Positions 24,150 to 33,523 of a stretch of 45,339 nt of DNA are shown one piece after another (the stretch's first letter is position 1; each line of letters starts with the position of its first letter). The notes below the pieces were generated by a model that searched no databases, was not told the origin of the DNA, and worked only from the letters and a program-made list of their open reading frames with translations. This stretch comes from an uncultured Lachnospiraceae bacterium (lineage in GTDB: Bacteria; Bacillota; Clostridia; Lachnospirales; Lachnospiraceae). The DNA lies in NCBI GenBank assembly GCA_944384015.1, contig CALWRT010000009.1:1-45339 (forward strand). Reading direction: 5' to 3'. The position numbers were made by a program, and so were the translations under genes.

Positions 24150-25719
24150 ACATCAGGCACGACAGCCAGCTCCAGACGAAGGCCGCCGCCAGCGCCAAGG
24201 AGGACATCCGAGCTCCCAGCCTGCTGCCGGTCTTTCTTCCCGCCTCCTGTACCTCCGTTAAGCACATGCCTAAGAAGAAATATCCCACCAGCAGCACCGG
24301 ATGGACATACCGCACATTCATCGTACATATATGCGGATAATCGATACAGAACTTGAAGTAGGAGGCCATATAGACGACAAAGATCACCAGGAAGAACCCC
24401 TTCTCCACTGGATGCCTCCTGCGCCCTCTTACCAGGCAGTATCCCATCGCCGCCGCGATGGCCGCAATGACGATCACATTCAGCCAGAATAGAGCCGCCC
24501 CAGTCCCTTCCAAGAATGGATTCTGCGTATTAAAGTCAAAATTGCCGAAGATCGCCGTTTTCAGCAGTCCATAGAAAACATTGAACTCCCGATAATTCCC
24601 TGCTTCAGGAAATTGAATATTCAAATGTTCCAGCTGGTACAGGGAAAAGTCTGTAAACCGCTGAAGCAGGGGGATATCCCCGATATATTGTGTGTCTGTC
24701 AGCTCCAGCTTCTCCGCGTAGGTTAAGGGGACTCCGAACAAGATCAGGTTGCGCACTGGATACCAGAGCCCCAGCGGAAAGACCACCGCCGCGAACGCGG
24801 CGAACTTCCCAATCAGCCCGCGAAGGGAGGGAAGCTTCAGGCATCCCGTCAGTCCGCCCTCCTTCCTCATTCCTTTCCCTATCACTTGAATCAGCCGAAT
24901 CAAAAATACAGCAGCCACAGCCGGGGCGATCAGCCCGGCAGACAGCTTGGCCATCATAGCAAGCCCAATCATCACCGCCAAGATAAGGATATTCTTCAGG
25001 CTGCTGTCCTTGTACCAGCGAATCGTGTAGAGGATCGCCGCTGCGGTGAACATGGCCGACAATACGTCGTTGTTTACGCTGCCCGCCATCAGAACAAAGG
25101 ACGGATGAAAAGCCACGAACAGAAGAACGGCATATCTGGCCTTCCCGCATATATCCAGCTCCTTCAATATCAAATAGGTGATAAAAAGAATTGCCCCTGA
25201 ATAGAACATGGTCAGCACCTGGATATTCTCAATCGCCATATCCAGATCTATTCCAAGCAGCGTATTCAGCTTCACCCATACGGCGCTGATAATATGATGC
25301 AGCGGCGGATGGGAAAAGCTCCATGCCGTCCTTGGGTCAAAATCCGGGAGGTGATGATTGTAGAACAGATATCCGATGTAGCCAAGGTGTCCCATCGGAT
25401 AGTCAAAGAGCAGGGTATCCTGCTGACGCATATAACAGCTTGTGTAGTGTATATAGTTCACTTTTAATGCAAGACTTCCTGCAAAAATGGCTATTACTGC
25501 ATATTTTCCTTTCATTTTCCTGCGCAGAAATAGGACAAATACGCACACCACTATCACGCACAGGGCCAGCATGCACATATGGTTCCCATAAGTCCCTCCC
25601 AGAAGCTTCGGGCTCTCCAGCGATATTTTGTACCAGATAAGCCCGACAGCAAATAGAGCTGCCAGCCAGCCGGCAGCTCTCCATTCAAATGCGCATTTCC
25701 ATTGTTTCCATTGTTTCAT
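24127..25719 (-). CDS. Family 39-type membrane glycosyltransferase
   Basis: This 530-residue protein has about twelve membrane helices. A first loop contains HYTSCYMRQQDTLLFD and later DPRTAWSFSHPPLHHIISA, which fits the GT-C fold of dolichyl-/polyprenyl-phosphate-sugar-dependent transferases (GT39/PMT-like). SVNNDVLSAMF and the C-terminal VRYVHPVLL segment also fit. It would transfer a sugar from a polyprenyl phosphate carrier outside the membrane to a lipid, glycan or protein. It starts 18 nt after the CoA-ligase-like gene stop, behind TAGGAG, in one transcript. Confidence 0.82.
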   Translation of the reverse strand: MKQWKQWKCAFEWRAAGWLAALFAVGLIWYKISLESPKLLGGTYGNHMCMLALCVIVVCVFVLFLRRKMKGKYAVIAIFAGSLALKVNYIHYTSCYMRQQDTLLFDYPMGHLGYIGYLFYNHHLPDFDPRTAWSFSHPPLHHIISAVWVKLNTLLGIDLDMAIENIQVLTMFYSGAILFITYLILKELDICGKARYAVLLFVAFHPSFVLMAGSVNNDVLSAMFTAAAILYTIRWYKDSSLKNILILAVMIGLAMMAKLSAGLIAPAVAAVFLIRLIQVIGKGMRKEGGLTGCLKLPSLRGLIGKFAAFAAVVFPLGLWYPVRNLILFGVPLTYAEKLELTDTQYIGDIPLLQRFTDFSLYQLEHLNIQFPEAGNYREFNVFYGLLKTAIFGNFDFNTQNPFLEGTGAALFWLNVIVIAAIAAAMGYCLVRGRRRHPVEKGFFLVIFVVYMASYFKFCIDYPHICTMNVRYVHPVLLVGYFFLGMCLTEVQEAGRKTGSRLGARMSSLALAAAFVWSWLSCLMFIGLGLA

Positions 25720-25737
25720 CTCAGGCTCCTATCTTCG

Positions 25738-27378
25738 CTAACTGCGGATCTGCGCCTCCACAAGACTCTCTGCATCCCCGCAGTATATCTCCCGAAGCTT
25801 CGGCTTCTCGATCTTGCCTGTGGCGTTTCTCGGGACACTGGCGAATATGATTTTTCTCGGTCTTTTGTATCTCGGAAGCTTATGGCAGTACTCATTGATA
25901 TCTTCCTCTGTAACCACATAGCCTTCTTTGATATCAATGACCGCCGCCGCGATCTCGCCAAGCCTTTTATCCGGAAGCCCGATCACCGCCGCATCCTTGA
26001 CAGCCTCATGCCCCCTAAGGAAATCTTCGATCTGTACAGGATAGAGGTTCTCTCCCCCGCTGATGATCACATCCTTCTTCCGGTCTACCAGGTAATAGAA
26101 TCCCTCTTCATCCTGGCGGGCCATATCGCCGGTGTAGAGCCATTCTCCCTTGAGAACCTCCTCAGTAGCCTTTCTGTCGTGATAATAGCACTTCATCACG
26201 CCGGGGCCGCTCACGGCCAGCTCGCCCACCTGTCCCTGGGGAACGGCCTCGCCCTTCTCATCTACGATCTTGGCTTTCCAGCCATACCCTGGAATGCCAA
26301 TCGCCCCTACCTTGCGAATATTCTCTATGCCAAGATGCACACAGCCCGGCCCAATTGCCTCGCTGAGTCCATAATTCGTGTCATACTGGTGATTCGGGAA
26401 GTACTTCTTCCACCGTTTGATCAAGCTGGGCGGAACCGGCTGGGCTCCGATATGCATCAGCCTCCACTGGGACAGCTCATAGTCCTCCAGATGTACATCC
26501 CCCCGTTCAATGGCGTCCAGGATATCCTGCGCCCACGGCACAAGAAGCCACACAATCGTACAATGTTCCCTCGATACAGCCTCCAAGATCACCTGCGGAC
26601 TTGTCCCTTTCAGCAGAATCCCCTTGCCGCCCTCCAGGAATGTCCCAAACCAGTGCATCTTGGCCCCAGTATGGTACAGAGGCGGAATACAGAGGAAGAT
26701 ATCATCCTTTGTCTGTCCGTGATGATTCTGTTCCACCTTACACGCGTGCATCAGGCTGCGGTGCCTGTGCAGGATCGCCTTGGGAAACCCGGTAGTCCCC
26801 GAAGAAAAATAGATCGCAGCGTCGTCATCGTCCGTAATCTTAATCATCGGACACTGACTGGAGCAGTTGACCGTCAGGGAGATGTAATCCTCCGCAAAAC
26901 TCGGACAATTACTTCCCACATAAAATAGCAGCCGTTTCTTGCTGATGCTGTCAGCAATCTCTTCAATTCTTCCGATGAATTCCGGACCAAATACAAGGAC
27001 GTCTACCAGGGCCAGCTTTACGCAGTATTCGATCTCTTCCGACGAATACCGGAAATTAAACGGTACAGCAATAGCTCCTGTCTTTAGTATTCCAAAATAA
27101 ATCGGCAGCCATTCCAGACAATTCATCAGCAGGATGGCTACCTTATCTCCCTTGCCTACCCCTCTGGACAGCAGAAGGTTGGCGAACCGGTTCGCTTTCT
27201 CGTTGAAAACATTCCATGTGATCTCCCGGCGGTAGTGCTCCAGCGGATTCGCCTCAATCAGCTCATATTCCTTCCACGTTACCCTTCTTCGTTCCTTTAC
27301 TTCCGGGTTGATCTCCACAAGGCAGATGTCTTCTCCATATAACTTGCAGTTTCTCTCCAATATGTCCGTAATTGGCAT
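25738..27378 (-). CDS. Class I adenylate-forming (acyl-CoA ligase-like) enzyme
   Basis: This 546-residue AMP-forming ligase activates a carboxylic acid as acyl-AMP, normally passing it to CoA. Motifs: YFSSGTTGFPKAIL (phosphate-binding loop), NYGLSEAIGPG, LYTGDMARQDEEGFYYLVDR (ribose-binding Asp and hinge), KKDVIISGGENLYP and the C-terminal NATGKIEKPKLRE with the catalytic lysine. The substrate is unknown; long-chain fatty acid, aromatic or bile acid ligases share this architecture. The ATG at 27378 follows GAGGAAGAGGG; a GTG 15 nt upstream is less likely. Own promoter upstream; GT39 follows in the operon. Confidence 0.87.
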   Translation of the reverse strand: MPITDILERNCKLYGEDICLVEINPEVKERRRVTWKEYELIEANPLEHYRREITWNVFNEKANRFANLLLSRGVGKGDKVAILLMNCLEWLPIYFGILKTGAIAVPFNFRYSSEEIEYCVKLALVDVLVFGPEFIGRIEEIADSISKKRLLFYVGSNCPSFAEDYISLTVNCSSQCPMIKITDDDDAAIYFSSGTTGFPKAILHRHRSLMHACKVEQNHHGQTKDDIFLCIPPLYHTGAKMHWFGTFLEGGKGILLKGTSPQVILEAVSREHCTIVWLLVPWAQDILDAIERGDVHLEDYELSQWRLMHIGAQPVPPSLIKRWKKYFPNHQYDTNYGLSEAIGPGCVHLGIENIRKVGAIGIPGYGWKAKIVDEKGEAVPQGQVGELAVSGPGVMKCYYHDRKATEEVLKGEWLYTGDMARQDEEGFYYLVDRKKDVIISGGENLYPVQIEDFLRGHEAVKDAAVIGLPDKRLGEIAAAVIDIKEGYVVTEEDINEYCHKLPRYKRPRKIIFASVPRNATGKIEKPKLREIYCGDAESLVEAQIRS

Positions 27379-27419
27379 AGCCCTCTTCCTCACTTTATCG
27401 CTTCTACTTGTTAAATTAG

Positions 27420-27448
27420 ACTATACATCACAGACCTGTTTTTGTCAA
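27420..27448 (-). promoter_or_regulatory. Promoter for CoA-ligase-like/GT39 operon
   Basis: TTGACA, a 17-bp spacer and TATAGT on the minus strand, about 40 nt before the start codon. Confidence 0.8.
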
Positions 27449-27464
27449 CCTCTTCAGGCAGGCG

Positions 27465-28673
27465 TCATCGGATTAGAAAGCTGACCGCCCTTCCCAGCCC
27501 TCCAGGCACACCAGACCAGCAGCGCTCCCATCTGAGGAGGCTTTCATAGTACACTTCCTCCGCCTTCCTGGCGAATTCTTCCATAGAATATCTCTCTGAT
27601 ATTCGTCGGGACGCAGTCCCAAAGTCTTCCAGGACGCCGTCGCCTGTCAGCATCTTCTCCAGATAAGAGACAAATTCCTCCTTTGTCTCAAATTGATAAC
27701 CGTTAACACCATCTGCCACCACTCCATCCAGGCAGGAGTCTTTCCTGCACAGGGCAGGAAGCCCGCAAGCCAGCGCTTCTATATAAGTGAGTCCCTGTGT
27801 CTCGCTTGTGGAAGCACTGACAAAGATATCTGCCATTTGATAATACTCCGAAACACATTCCCGGTCAACCATCCCGGAAAAAATAATCCGATCTCCGCAG
27901 CTAAGCCGGGCCGCGCAGTTCATCAGGGCCTCCCTGTCCGGACCGTCCCCCGCGGCGACCAGCACCAAATCTTCACGCTTGAGACTGTCGAAACAGCTGA
28001 ACAGCTCTCTTAAATTCTTCTCCTTAGCCATACGCCCAAGAAAGAGAAGCACCCGCTGTCCGGGCTGAATTCCAAGCATTGTACGCAAACCGGCGATGCG
28101 CTCCTGGGGTACCGGCGTCCTCAAATGATTCAGCGCCAACCCCGTAGGTACCGTATAGACCGGCGCTGTTACCCCGTAGTCTTCCAGCAGCCGCGCCACC
28201 TTCCCTGTAGGTGCCAGGACAGCCTGGGTCTGCTCGGCAATCTTCCTCGTAAAAGCTCTCACAAGCTTTTTCCCCATGGCCGCGCTTGGCGAGAAATAGT
28301 GGGTATAGTCCTCATAGACGGTGTGGTATGTGTGGATGAGCGGAATTCCCAGCTGCTTAGCCAGCATTCTGGCTGGGAGGAAGGTAGAGAATTCACACTG
28401 AGAGTGGATCATATCCGGTCCCCACCTGAGAATCTCTTCCCGCTGAGCCCTTCCGAAGCAGCATATAAGCCGGGCTTGGGGATAAATCTTACCTGCGCTG
28501 ATAGACCGCAGCCTCCAGACTCCTTCTTCTTCCCCTATATCTTCCTCCTGCATCAGCGTCAAAATTCTTACGTCATGCCCTCTCTTTTCCAAGCCGCGCT
28601 TCAGATTTTGCACGGAGGTCACGACCCCATTTATTGTCGGCAAATACCAGTCTGTGGTAATTAATATTTTCAT
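27465..28673 (-). CDS. LafA-like diacylglycerol glucosyltransferase (GT4)
   Basis: This 403-residue GT-B glycosyltransferase begins MKILITTDWYLPTINGVVTS. It has HTYHTVYEDYTHYF (acceptor side), VLLFLGRMAKEKNL, and the GT4 nucleotide-sugar motif ASTSETQGLTYIEALACGLP (E-x7-E). The opening and HTYHT pattern match 1,2-diacylglycerol 3-glucosyltransferases (LafA/monoglucosyl-DAG synthase), which make the first sugar of glycolipid anchors. It pairs with the LafB-like gene upstream. The start follows GGGAGG. The upstream gene's reading frame overlaps its first 101 nt. Confidence 0.85.
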   Translation of the reverse strand: MKILITTDWYLPTINGVVTSVQNLKRGLEKRGHDVRILTLMQEEDIGEEEGVWRLRSISAGKIYPQARLICCFGRAQREEILRWGPDMIHSQCEFSTFLPARMLAKQLGIPLIHTYHTVYEDYTHYFSPSAAMGKKLVRAFTRKIAEQTQAVLAPTGKVARLLEDYGVTAPVYTVPTGLALNHLRTPVPQERIAGLRTMLGIQPGQRVLLFLGRMAKEKNLRELFSCFDSLKREDLVLVAAGDGPDREALMNCAARLSCGDRIIFSGMVDRECVSEYYQMADIFVSASTSETQGLTYIEALACGLPALCRKDSCLDGVVADGVNGYQFETKEEFVSYLEKMLTGDGVLEDFGTASRRISERYSMEEFARKAEEVYYESLLRWERCWSGVPGGLGRAVSFLIR

Positions 28674-29697
28674 ATAGGTTCCTCCCACTCATAAGCTTTT
28701 CTCTTAACAAATGTCCATATACCGCCTGCAGCTTCTCCCCCACTGCTTTCAAATTCCGGTTGGCGGCCACCGTATATCCTTCCTCCGTCAAGTCTGCCAG
28801 GCTGCCCCCCAGCATACCGTCAAGGCGTCTTGAAAATTCCTCTTGCGTTCCTGCCTTATAGACGTTCTGGCCATCTTCCAGCCATCCCTCATAAATCGGG
28901 ATATCCCGGATCAGCACTGGTATCTTCATCGCCATCGCCTCCAGAAGAACGATTCCTTCTGTCTCCTCATGGGTCATAAACAGAAACGCATCCGCCCCCG
29001 CATAGGCGTCTCTCAGCTCCTCCATCGGCACGTACCCGGCAAACAGCAAGTTATCCGGATGCTCCCTAAGCAGCTTCTTCACCTTATGGGTAAGCAAGTT
29101 CGGCGGGGTATAGCCGAACCAGATAAACTGCACATCAGGGCAGTCCTTGGCCAGCCGCGCGAATTCCAGTATCCCCTTGCGCTCTATGTAATGTCCTACA
29201 GAGATCACAATTTTCTTGTCCTCCGACAATCCATATTTCTCCCGGAAAGCCCTGCGGCTCCCCAGTTCCTGTTGGAAGAACTCCAGATCTATTCCATTAG
29301 AGAGGGCCATCACCGGAGGCTTCACTCCGGCTTGGGCCAGCAGCTTCTTAGCATAGGGCGTAGGGGTAATTACGATATCTCCCAAATTATAGCAGAACCG
29401 TATCCATGTCCCGAACAGGGGAGCGAACAGATTGGAGCCGATGAAGGAATTGCGAAAATCTTCTTTCGTAGAATGAGCGTAATACACCACCTTCTTGCCT
29501 TCCACCTTCGCCTTGACCGCCTGAAATGCAGAATCCGGCAGTACGGTGTTCAGCTGCACAATATCGCACTCCTCTTTCTCGTTTTTGGTATAGTGAATTC
29601 TGTTCTCTTCCAGTGCTTTTGCCTGATGCAGCATCGCTCTCCCGATACCGCTTTTCTCCATTAATTTTCTTCCTCTGTCATATAACAAAACTGTCAT
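28573..29697 (-). CDS. LafB/CpoA-like glycolipid glycosyltransferase (GT4)
   Basis: This 374-residue GT4 protein has LMEKSGIGRAMLHQAKALEE, VVYYAHSTKEDFRNSFIGSN, LFAPLFGTWIRF and FLFMTHEETEGIVLLEAMA (the E-x7-E donor motif). Those segments match LafB/CpoA, which add the second sugar to glucosyl-diacylglycerol to form the lipoteichoic acid or glycolipid anchor. It probably acts at the cytoplasmic membrane face. The final ~42 residues overlap the next gene and do not look conserved; the reading frame seems to have lost an earlier stop, perhaps by an indel. RBS is AGGAGG. Confidence 0.87.
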   Translation of the reverse strand: MTVLLYDRGRKLMEKSGIGRAMLHQAKALEENRIHYTKNEKEECDIVQLNTVLPDSAFQAVKAKVEGKKVVYYAHSTKEDFRNSFIGSNLFAPLFGTWIRFCYNLGDIVITPTPYAKKLLAQAGVKPPVMALSNGIDLEFFQQELGSRRAFREKYGLSEDKKIVISVGHYIERKGILEFARLAKDCPDVQFIWFGYTPPNLLTHKVKKLLREHPDNLLFAGYVPMEELRDAYAGADAFLFMTHEETEGIVLLEAMAMKIPVLIRDIPIYEGWLEDGQNVYKAGTQEEFSRRLDGMLGGSLADLTEEGYTVAANRNLKAVGEKLQAVYGHLLREKLMSGRNLYENINYHRLVFADNKWGRDLRAKSEARLGKERA

Positions 29698-29790
29698 CGT
29701 ATATCCTCCTATCTCCCGTCATGGGAATCCATCTTAGCCGCTCCTATATCTTCGCCTTCCTAGGGCGCCTTCTCATAGTTATCATCCAGA

Positions 29791-30387
29791 TCATCCCAGC
29801 AAGGCAATCACCTGGGTATATACAAACTGGAGTCCAATGGAATAGGCCAATATGCCAAATGGCTTTCCCAGCAAAATAATCCCAGTAAATTTCTTCGCAG
29901 ACATCCTAGTCAGTCCTGCCAGAAAGCAGAGAAAATCATCTGGAGCCACAGGCAGGAAAATCGCTGCAGCGAACCATTTGTCGAAGCGGTTGCCCTTCTC
30001 CAGCCATCCGCAGTACTTCTCATAGGTTGCGGGCTTCGTAATCATGCGCACAAAACTCTGCCCATATCTCCTAGCCAAGTAAAACGCCCCTGCAGAACCG
30101 ATGCAGATCCCGATATAGTTATATACAAATCCCCACACAGGCCCAAATACAAGCACGCCTACCAAACACCCAATACCGCCTGGCAGAACCGGTACTACCA
30201 CTTGCACCGCCTGGAACACGACGAACAGAACCGGGGCCCATATGCCGCAGCTGTTCAAAAATCGCTCCAGCGCTTCCCTAGAGGTAAAAATCCCCTGCTG
30301 AAATCCCCATATGATGCAGGCGGCGGTAAGTCCCATGCCTACTGCTGTCGCAATATTCATCATTCGCACTTTCTGATTTGCCGTCAT
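29791..30387 (-). CDS. TVP38/TMEM64 (VTT-domain) membrane protein
   Basis: This 198-residue protein has five to six hydrophobic helices and the VTT/SNARE-associated signature: VVVPVLPGGIGCLVGVLVFGP, then FYLARRYGQSF, and FLPVAPDDFLCFLAGLT. Members of the DedA/VTT superfamily are linked to lipid scrambling or flipping in membranes. Its position ahead of LafB/LafA-like glycosyltransferases suggests a role in moving glycolipid or carrier lipid across the membrane. RBS AAAAGGAG; first gene of a three-gene unit. Confidence 0.85.
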   Translation of the reverse strand: MTANQKVRMMNIATAVGMGLTAACIIWGFQQGIFTSREALERFLNSCGIWAPVLFVVFQAVQVVVPVLPGGIGCLVGVLVFGPVWGFVYNYIGICIGSAGAFYLARRYGQSFVRMITKPATYEKYCGWLEKGNRFDKWFAAAIFLPVAPDDFLCFLAGLTRMSAKKFTGIILLGKPFGILAYSIGLQFVYTQVIALLG

Positions 30388-30852
30388 GTCTTATCTCCTT
30401 TTCTACATTTTTGATCGCCTGTATTCCCATCTTTTGCGTACATTCCGGATATTCCCGCATTATTTCCGCGCATAATTCTTCCTGTTCTTGTAATCGCAGC
30501 CTTTTTATCCGCCGGATTTTCCAGATTTACTATACGTTCCTGCGAGCCTCTGTCTTTGTTAGCATGACCTTATTATAGGAAAGCATTCTTAAAATACATT
30601 GGGAAAAAAGTTAATTAATTCTAAAGAAATGCAAAGTATTTATAGATCTTTTATATACACTTAGCCCGGTTCTCAGTCTCGAAGCAGAGACGGACGGACT
30701 GCTTGTCGTAAGTTAGTATACACGGAAAAGTTTTCAAATCATTTGAATAATTCTTACACATTCCTTTCTATTTCGTCTTCAGGACAGCATATGTGCCCTA
30801 GAAAGGCTGACGGCAAAGCAAAAAGAGATTCTTAATGCGGAAATCCTGATAC
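30388..30852. other. Intergenic region upstream of VTT/LafAB operon
   Basis: No gene is seen in about 580 nt (30388-30971). The part 30580-30760 is AT-rich. A -10-like TATAAT on the minus strand (30572-30577) lies ~185 nt before the VTT start, without a good -35. Two terminator-type hairpins occupy the right end (listed separately). Around 30672-30692 GTCTCGAAGCAGAGAC forms a small stem. I see no recognised riboswitch. Confidence 0.5.
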
Positions 30853-30880
30853 AAAAAAAGAACGGACGCATCTTGCGTCC
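30853..30880 (-). terminator. Terminator for deoB-patatin-NUDIX unit
   Basis: GGACGCA and TGCGTCC form a 7-bp stem with a 3-nt loop, followed on the minus strand by GTTC and TTTTTTT. Confidence 0.8.
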
Positions 30881-30909
30881 TTCGAAAAAAACCGTTCATT
30901 CACATAGAT

Positions 30910-30940
30910 GAAGGGGGAAGCGGATTACGCTTCCCCCTTC
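30910..30940. repeat. Perfect 13-bp hairpin after NUDIX gene
   Basis: GAAGGGGGAAGCG and its exact complement flank a GATTA loop. It lies 30 nt past the NUDIX stop and upstream of the T-rich terminator. Neither strand shows a T run next to it, so it may stabilise the mRNA 3' end rather than terminate. Confidence 0.7.
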
Positions 30941-30971
30941 ACCTTTCTAAACTAACACCTGCCAAATAATC

Positions 30972-31427
30972 TCATTTGCTGATCACTGTCTGCACAAGTT
31001 CTTCCCCTCTATAACTGAGCTTCACAGAGAAGAATCCCTCTTCTTCCTCCAGCAGCTTCAGAAATACCCGGTCTCCTTCCCACAATCTAAGATTTTGCAC
31101 TTCTTCCTTGCGGATCCAAGCCAGTTCGCCTTCCGGACAGTTCAAAAGCTCCCCCTGGAAACAGTCTGATGTGTACAGGCACATATATTCCGTCTCCCAT
31201 CTATCAGATACGAAAGTGACCAGCCCCCGGAATTTCCATTTCTTCAGCGTAAGCCCAGTTTCTTCTCTTACTTCTCGCACCAGACAGTCCTCCGGGCTCT
31301 CCCCTTCTTCCAGGTGTCCGCCTACGCCGATCCACTTGCCCTCATTGGGATCCCGCTTCTTGACAGTCCGGTGCAGCATCAAATACCTGCCGTCCTGCTC
31401 AATATAACAAAGCGTCGTAATCTTCAT
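30972..31427 (-). CDS. NUDIX hydrolase, MutT/8-oxo-dGTPase-like
   Basis: This 151-residue NUDIX hydrolase has the full box GGHLEEGESPEDCLVREVRE followed by ETGL, with the metal-binding Glu residues. The front segment ITTLCYIEQDGRYLMLHRT and KRDPNEGKWIGVGG fits clostridial MutT-type 8-oxo-dGTP diphosphatases that sanitise the nucleotide pool. Its start overlaps the patatin stop as TGATG, so translation is coupled. Substrate assignment is tentative within NUDIX. Confidence 0.88.
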   Translation of the reverse strand: MKITTLCYIEQDGRYLMLHRTVKKRDPNEGKWIGVGGHLEEGESPEDCLVREVREETGLTLKKWKFRGLVTFVSDRWETEYMCLYTSDCFQGELLNCPEGELAWIRKEEVQNLRLWEGDRVFLKLLEEEEGFFSVKLSYRGEELVQTVISK

Positions 31428-32284
31428 CACTGGCACCCCTCCAGGAACTTCATCAATTCTTCGCCCCTTGCCTTTGCTTCCTCATAGCCTTCTTGGTAGA
31501 GGGCTTCCAGTTTCTTGCGGTCCTTCTCAATCCGGCCCACTTCCACCTGTCTGCCCGGGCTTAAGACAAAGGTGTCTCCTGCCTCCTCGCTCTTGGAAAT
31601 TTCCTCCAGCGTCCGGTTATAGTACTCGTGCCTTCTCTCAATCCGGTTCACCAGCTGAGGGTAGCGAAAATACCTAGCCCGGATGAGGGGCATCATCTCA
31701 TTTGGCTTTTTGCGGTAGCTCTTATCCCTAGTGAGTACAACGACATTCTTCTGATTTCCCTTTTTCTGAGACTGCTTCAGGGGAATAGAATCGGCGATCC
31801 CTCCATCCAGGTATGGCTTGCCGTCCAGATAAACCATCTTAGCCACTAAGGGCATCGAACTGGACGCCCGAATCACCTCTATATCCTTATGCAGGTCTTG
31901 AACCTTACGGTACTCCGCCTGTCCAGTATAACAGTTGGTTACTACCGCGTAGAAATTGCCGGGGTATCTGCTGAAGGCCTCATAGTCATACAGGTTCAGC
32001 TTATCCGGGATCTCATGGTAGAGCATCTGACTTCCGAACAGTTCTCCCGTGCGAAGCAGGCTCTTCACGCTGCAGTACCGATCGTCATCCAGATAATCCA
32101 CACACACATCCATTGCCCGCCTTCTCTGGCCTGACAGATAGCTGCAGGCGCTGCAGCTTCCCGCAGACACTCCGTATACCTCCCGGAAAGAAATCCCTTT
32201 ATCCAGCAAATAGTCAATCACGCCTGCCGTATACACTCCGCGCATGGCCCCGCCTTCCAGTATCAGCCCCGCATTATACATCAT
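31427..32284 (-). CDS. Patatin-like phospholipase
   Basis: This 285-residue serine hydrolase shows LILEGGAMRGVYTAGVID (oxyanion hole), VYGVSAGSC (GxSxG with catalytic Ser) and YLDGGIADSIP (DGG with catalytic Asp), the patatin Ser-Asp dyad. It is the bacterial RssA-like/COG4667 type with no signal peptide, so it is probably cytoplasmic or membrane-peripheral. The natural lipid substrate is unknown. It begins 29 nt after the phosphopentomutase stop and probably shares its transcript. Confidence 0.9.
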   Translation of the reverse strand: MMYNAGLILEGGAMRGVYTAGVIDYLLDKGISFREVYGVSAGSCSACSYLSGQRRRAMDVCVDYLDDDRYCSVKSLLRTGELFGSQMLYHEIPDKLNLYDYEAFSRYPGNFYAVVTNCYTGQAEYRKVQDLHKDIEVIRASSSMPLVAKMVYLDGKPYLDGGIADSIPLKQSQKKGNQKNVVVLTRDKSYRKKPNEMMPLIRARYFRYPQLVNRIERRHEYYNRTLEEISKSEEAGDTFVLSPGRQVEVGRIEKDRKKLEALYQEGYEEAKARGEELMKFLEGCQ

Positions 32285-32313
32285 CGCTGTCTCACTCTCT
32301 TTCTCCTATGATC

Positions 32314-33501
32314 TTATAAACTGCCAAGCAGTGAATGCCCGATTGTCCCTTCCGGCATTTTTACCTGGAAGTTATCTGCCAGCGTTGCTCCGATCACCGC
32401 GAAAGTGTCCTGCTGCGGCAGCTGTCTTCCCTCTCCCATTGACGGAGAATAGGCCACGAAAAATACCTTCTCCCTCGTATGGTCGGTTCCTGTATGCGTC
32501 GGGTCATTGCCATGATCAGCGGTCAGAATCAGCAAATCATCTGGACGCAGGTTCTCCAGCAGCACCCCTAAATTCTTGTCAAATTTCTCAATCTCCTGGG
32601 CATAGCCCACCGGATTCCTCCGATGCCCCCACAGCGCGTCGAAATCTACCAGATTGGTGAAACACAGCCCATGGAAGTCGCTCTTGGCAATCTCAATCGT
32701 CTGCTCCATCCCATGCACGGAACTGTCGGAGTGATATGCCTGGGTAATTCCCTCTCCTACGAATATATCATTGATCTTCCCCACGGAGATCACATCCAGC
32801 CCCGCATCCTTCATGGCATTCAGGGCCGTAGGACCGTAGGGCTTCAGCGCATAGTCATGTCGATTGGATGTGCGCTTAAATTCCCCCTTCTTCCTGCCCA
32901 CATACGGCCTGGCAATGACACGGCCTACCTTCCACTCGTCCTTCATGGTCAGCTCTCTGGCTATCTCGCAGTAATGATACAGATTGTCTAGTCCCATCGT
33001 CTCTTCATTGCCGCATATCTGTAGGACGGAATCGGCGGACGTGTACACAATCAGATAGCCCTTATTGATCTCTTCCTCGCCAAGTTCCTCAAGGATCTCT
33101 GTTCCGCTGGCACTCTTGTTGCCTATAATATGGCGGCCGGTACGGCGCTCCAGCTCTTCGATCAGTTCCTTAGGAAATCCGGTGTCAGTAAAGACTTTGA
33201 AGGGCGTTGTAATCTTCAGCCCCATCATCTCCCAGTGGCCGGTCATCGTATCCTTGCCGTTGCTTGCCTCCAGCAGATACGCGTAGCGGCCCAGCGGGTT
33301 CTGAACCGGCAAAACGTTATGGAGGGGGTGCAGATTTCCAATTCCCAGCTTCTGGAAATTCGGAATATTCAGATGCTCATATACCTTGGCAATATGACCG
33401 AACGTATCCGTTCCCTTATCTCCAAACCTCTCGGCGTCCGGCATCTCCCCGACGCCAAGGGAATCCAATACAATTACAAATGCTCTCTTGAATCGCTCCA
33501 T
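32314..33501 (-). CDS. deoB: Phosphopentomutase
   Basis: This 395-residue enzyme interconverts (deoxy)ribose 1- and 5-phosphate in nucleoside salvage. Alkaline-phosphatase-fold signatures are [20 protein letters not shown] at the N-terminus, with two Mn ligands, then [15 protein letters not shown] carrying the phosphorylated Thr. Metal-binding residues also lie in [31 protein letters not shown] and TIGHSLLG. Length is typical. AGAAGGAGG precedes the start. A promoter with a palindrome over the start site lies just upstream. No nucleoside phosphorylase adjoins it. Confidence 0.96.
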   Translation of the reverse strand: MERFKRAFVIVLDSLGVGEMPDAERFGDKGTDTFGHIAKVYEHLNIPNFQKLGIGNLHPLHNVLPVQNPLGRYAYLLEASNGKDTMTGHWEMMGLKITTPFKVFTDTGFPKELIEELERRTGRHIIGNKSASGTEILEELGEEEINKGYLIVYTSADSVLQICGNEETMGLDNLYHYCEIARELTMKDEWKVGRVIARPYVGRKKGEFKRTSNRHDYALKPYGPTALNAMKDAGLDVISVGKINDIFVGEGITQAYHSDSSVHGMEQTIEIAKSDFHGLCFTNLVDFDALWGHRRNPVGYAQEIEKFDKNLGVLLENLRPDDLLILTADHGNDPTHTGTDHTREKVFFVAYSPSMGEGRQLPQQDTFAVIGATLADNFQVKMPEGTIGHSLLGSL

Positions 33502-33523
33502 ATAGCTTCTCCTCCTTCTGTCT

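Noticed and set aside
30780-30850. A c-di-GMP riboswitch-like GAAAGGCTGACGGCAAAGC stretch
   Set aside because: The rest of the consensus and the closing stem are missing, and no gene follows on that strand within reach.
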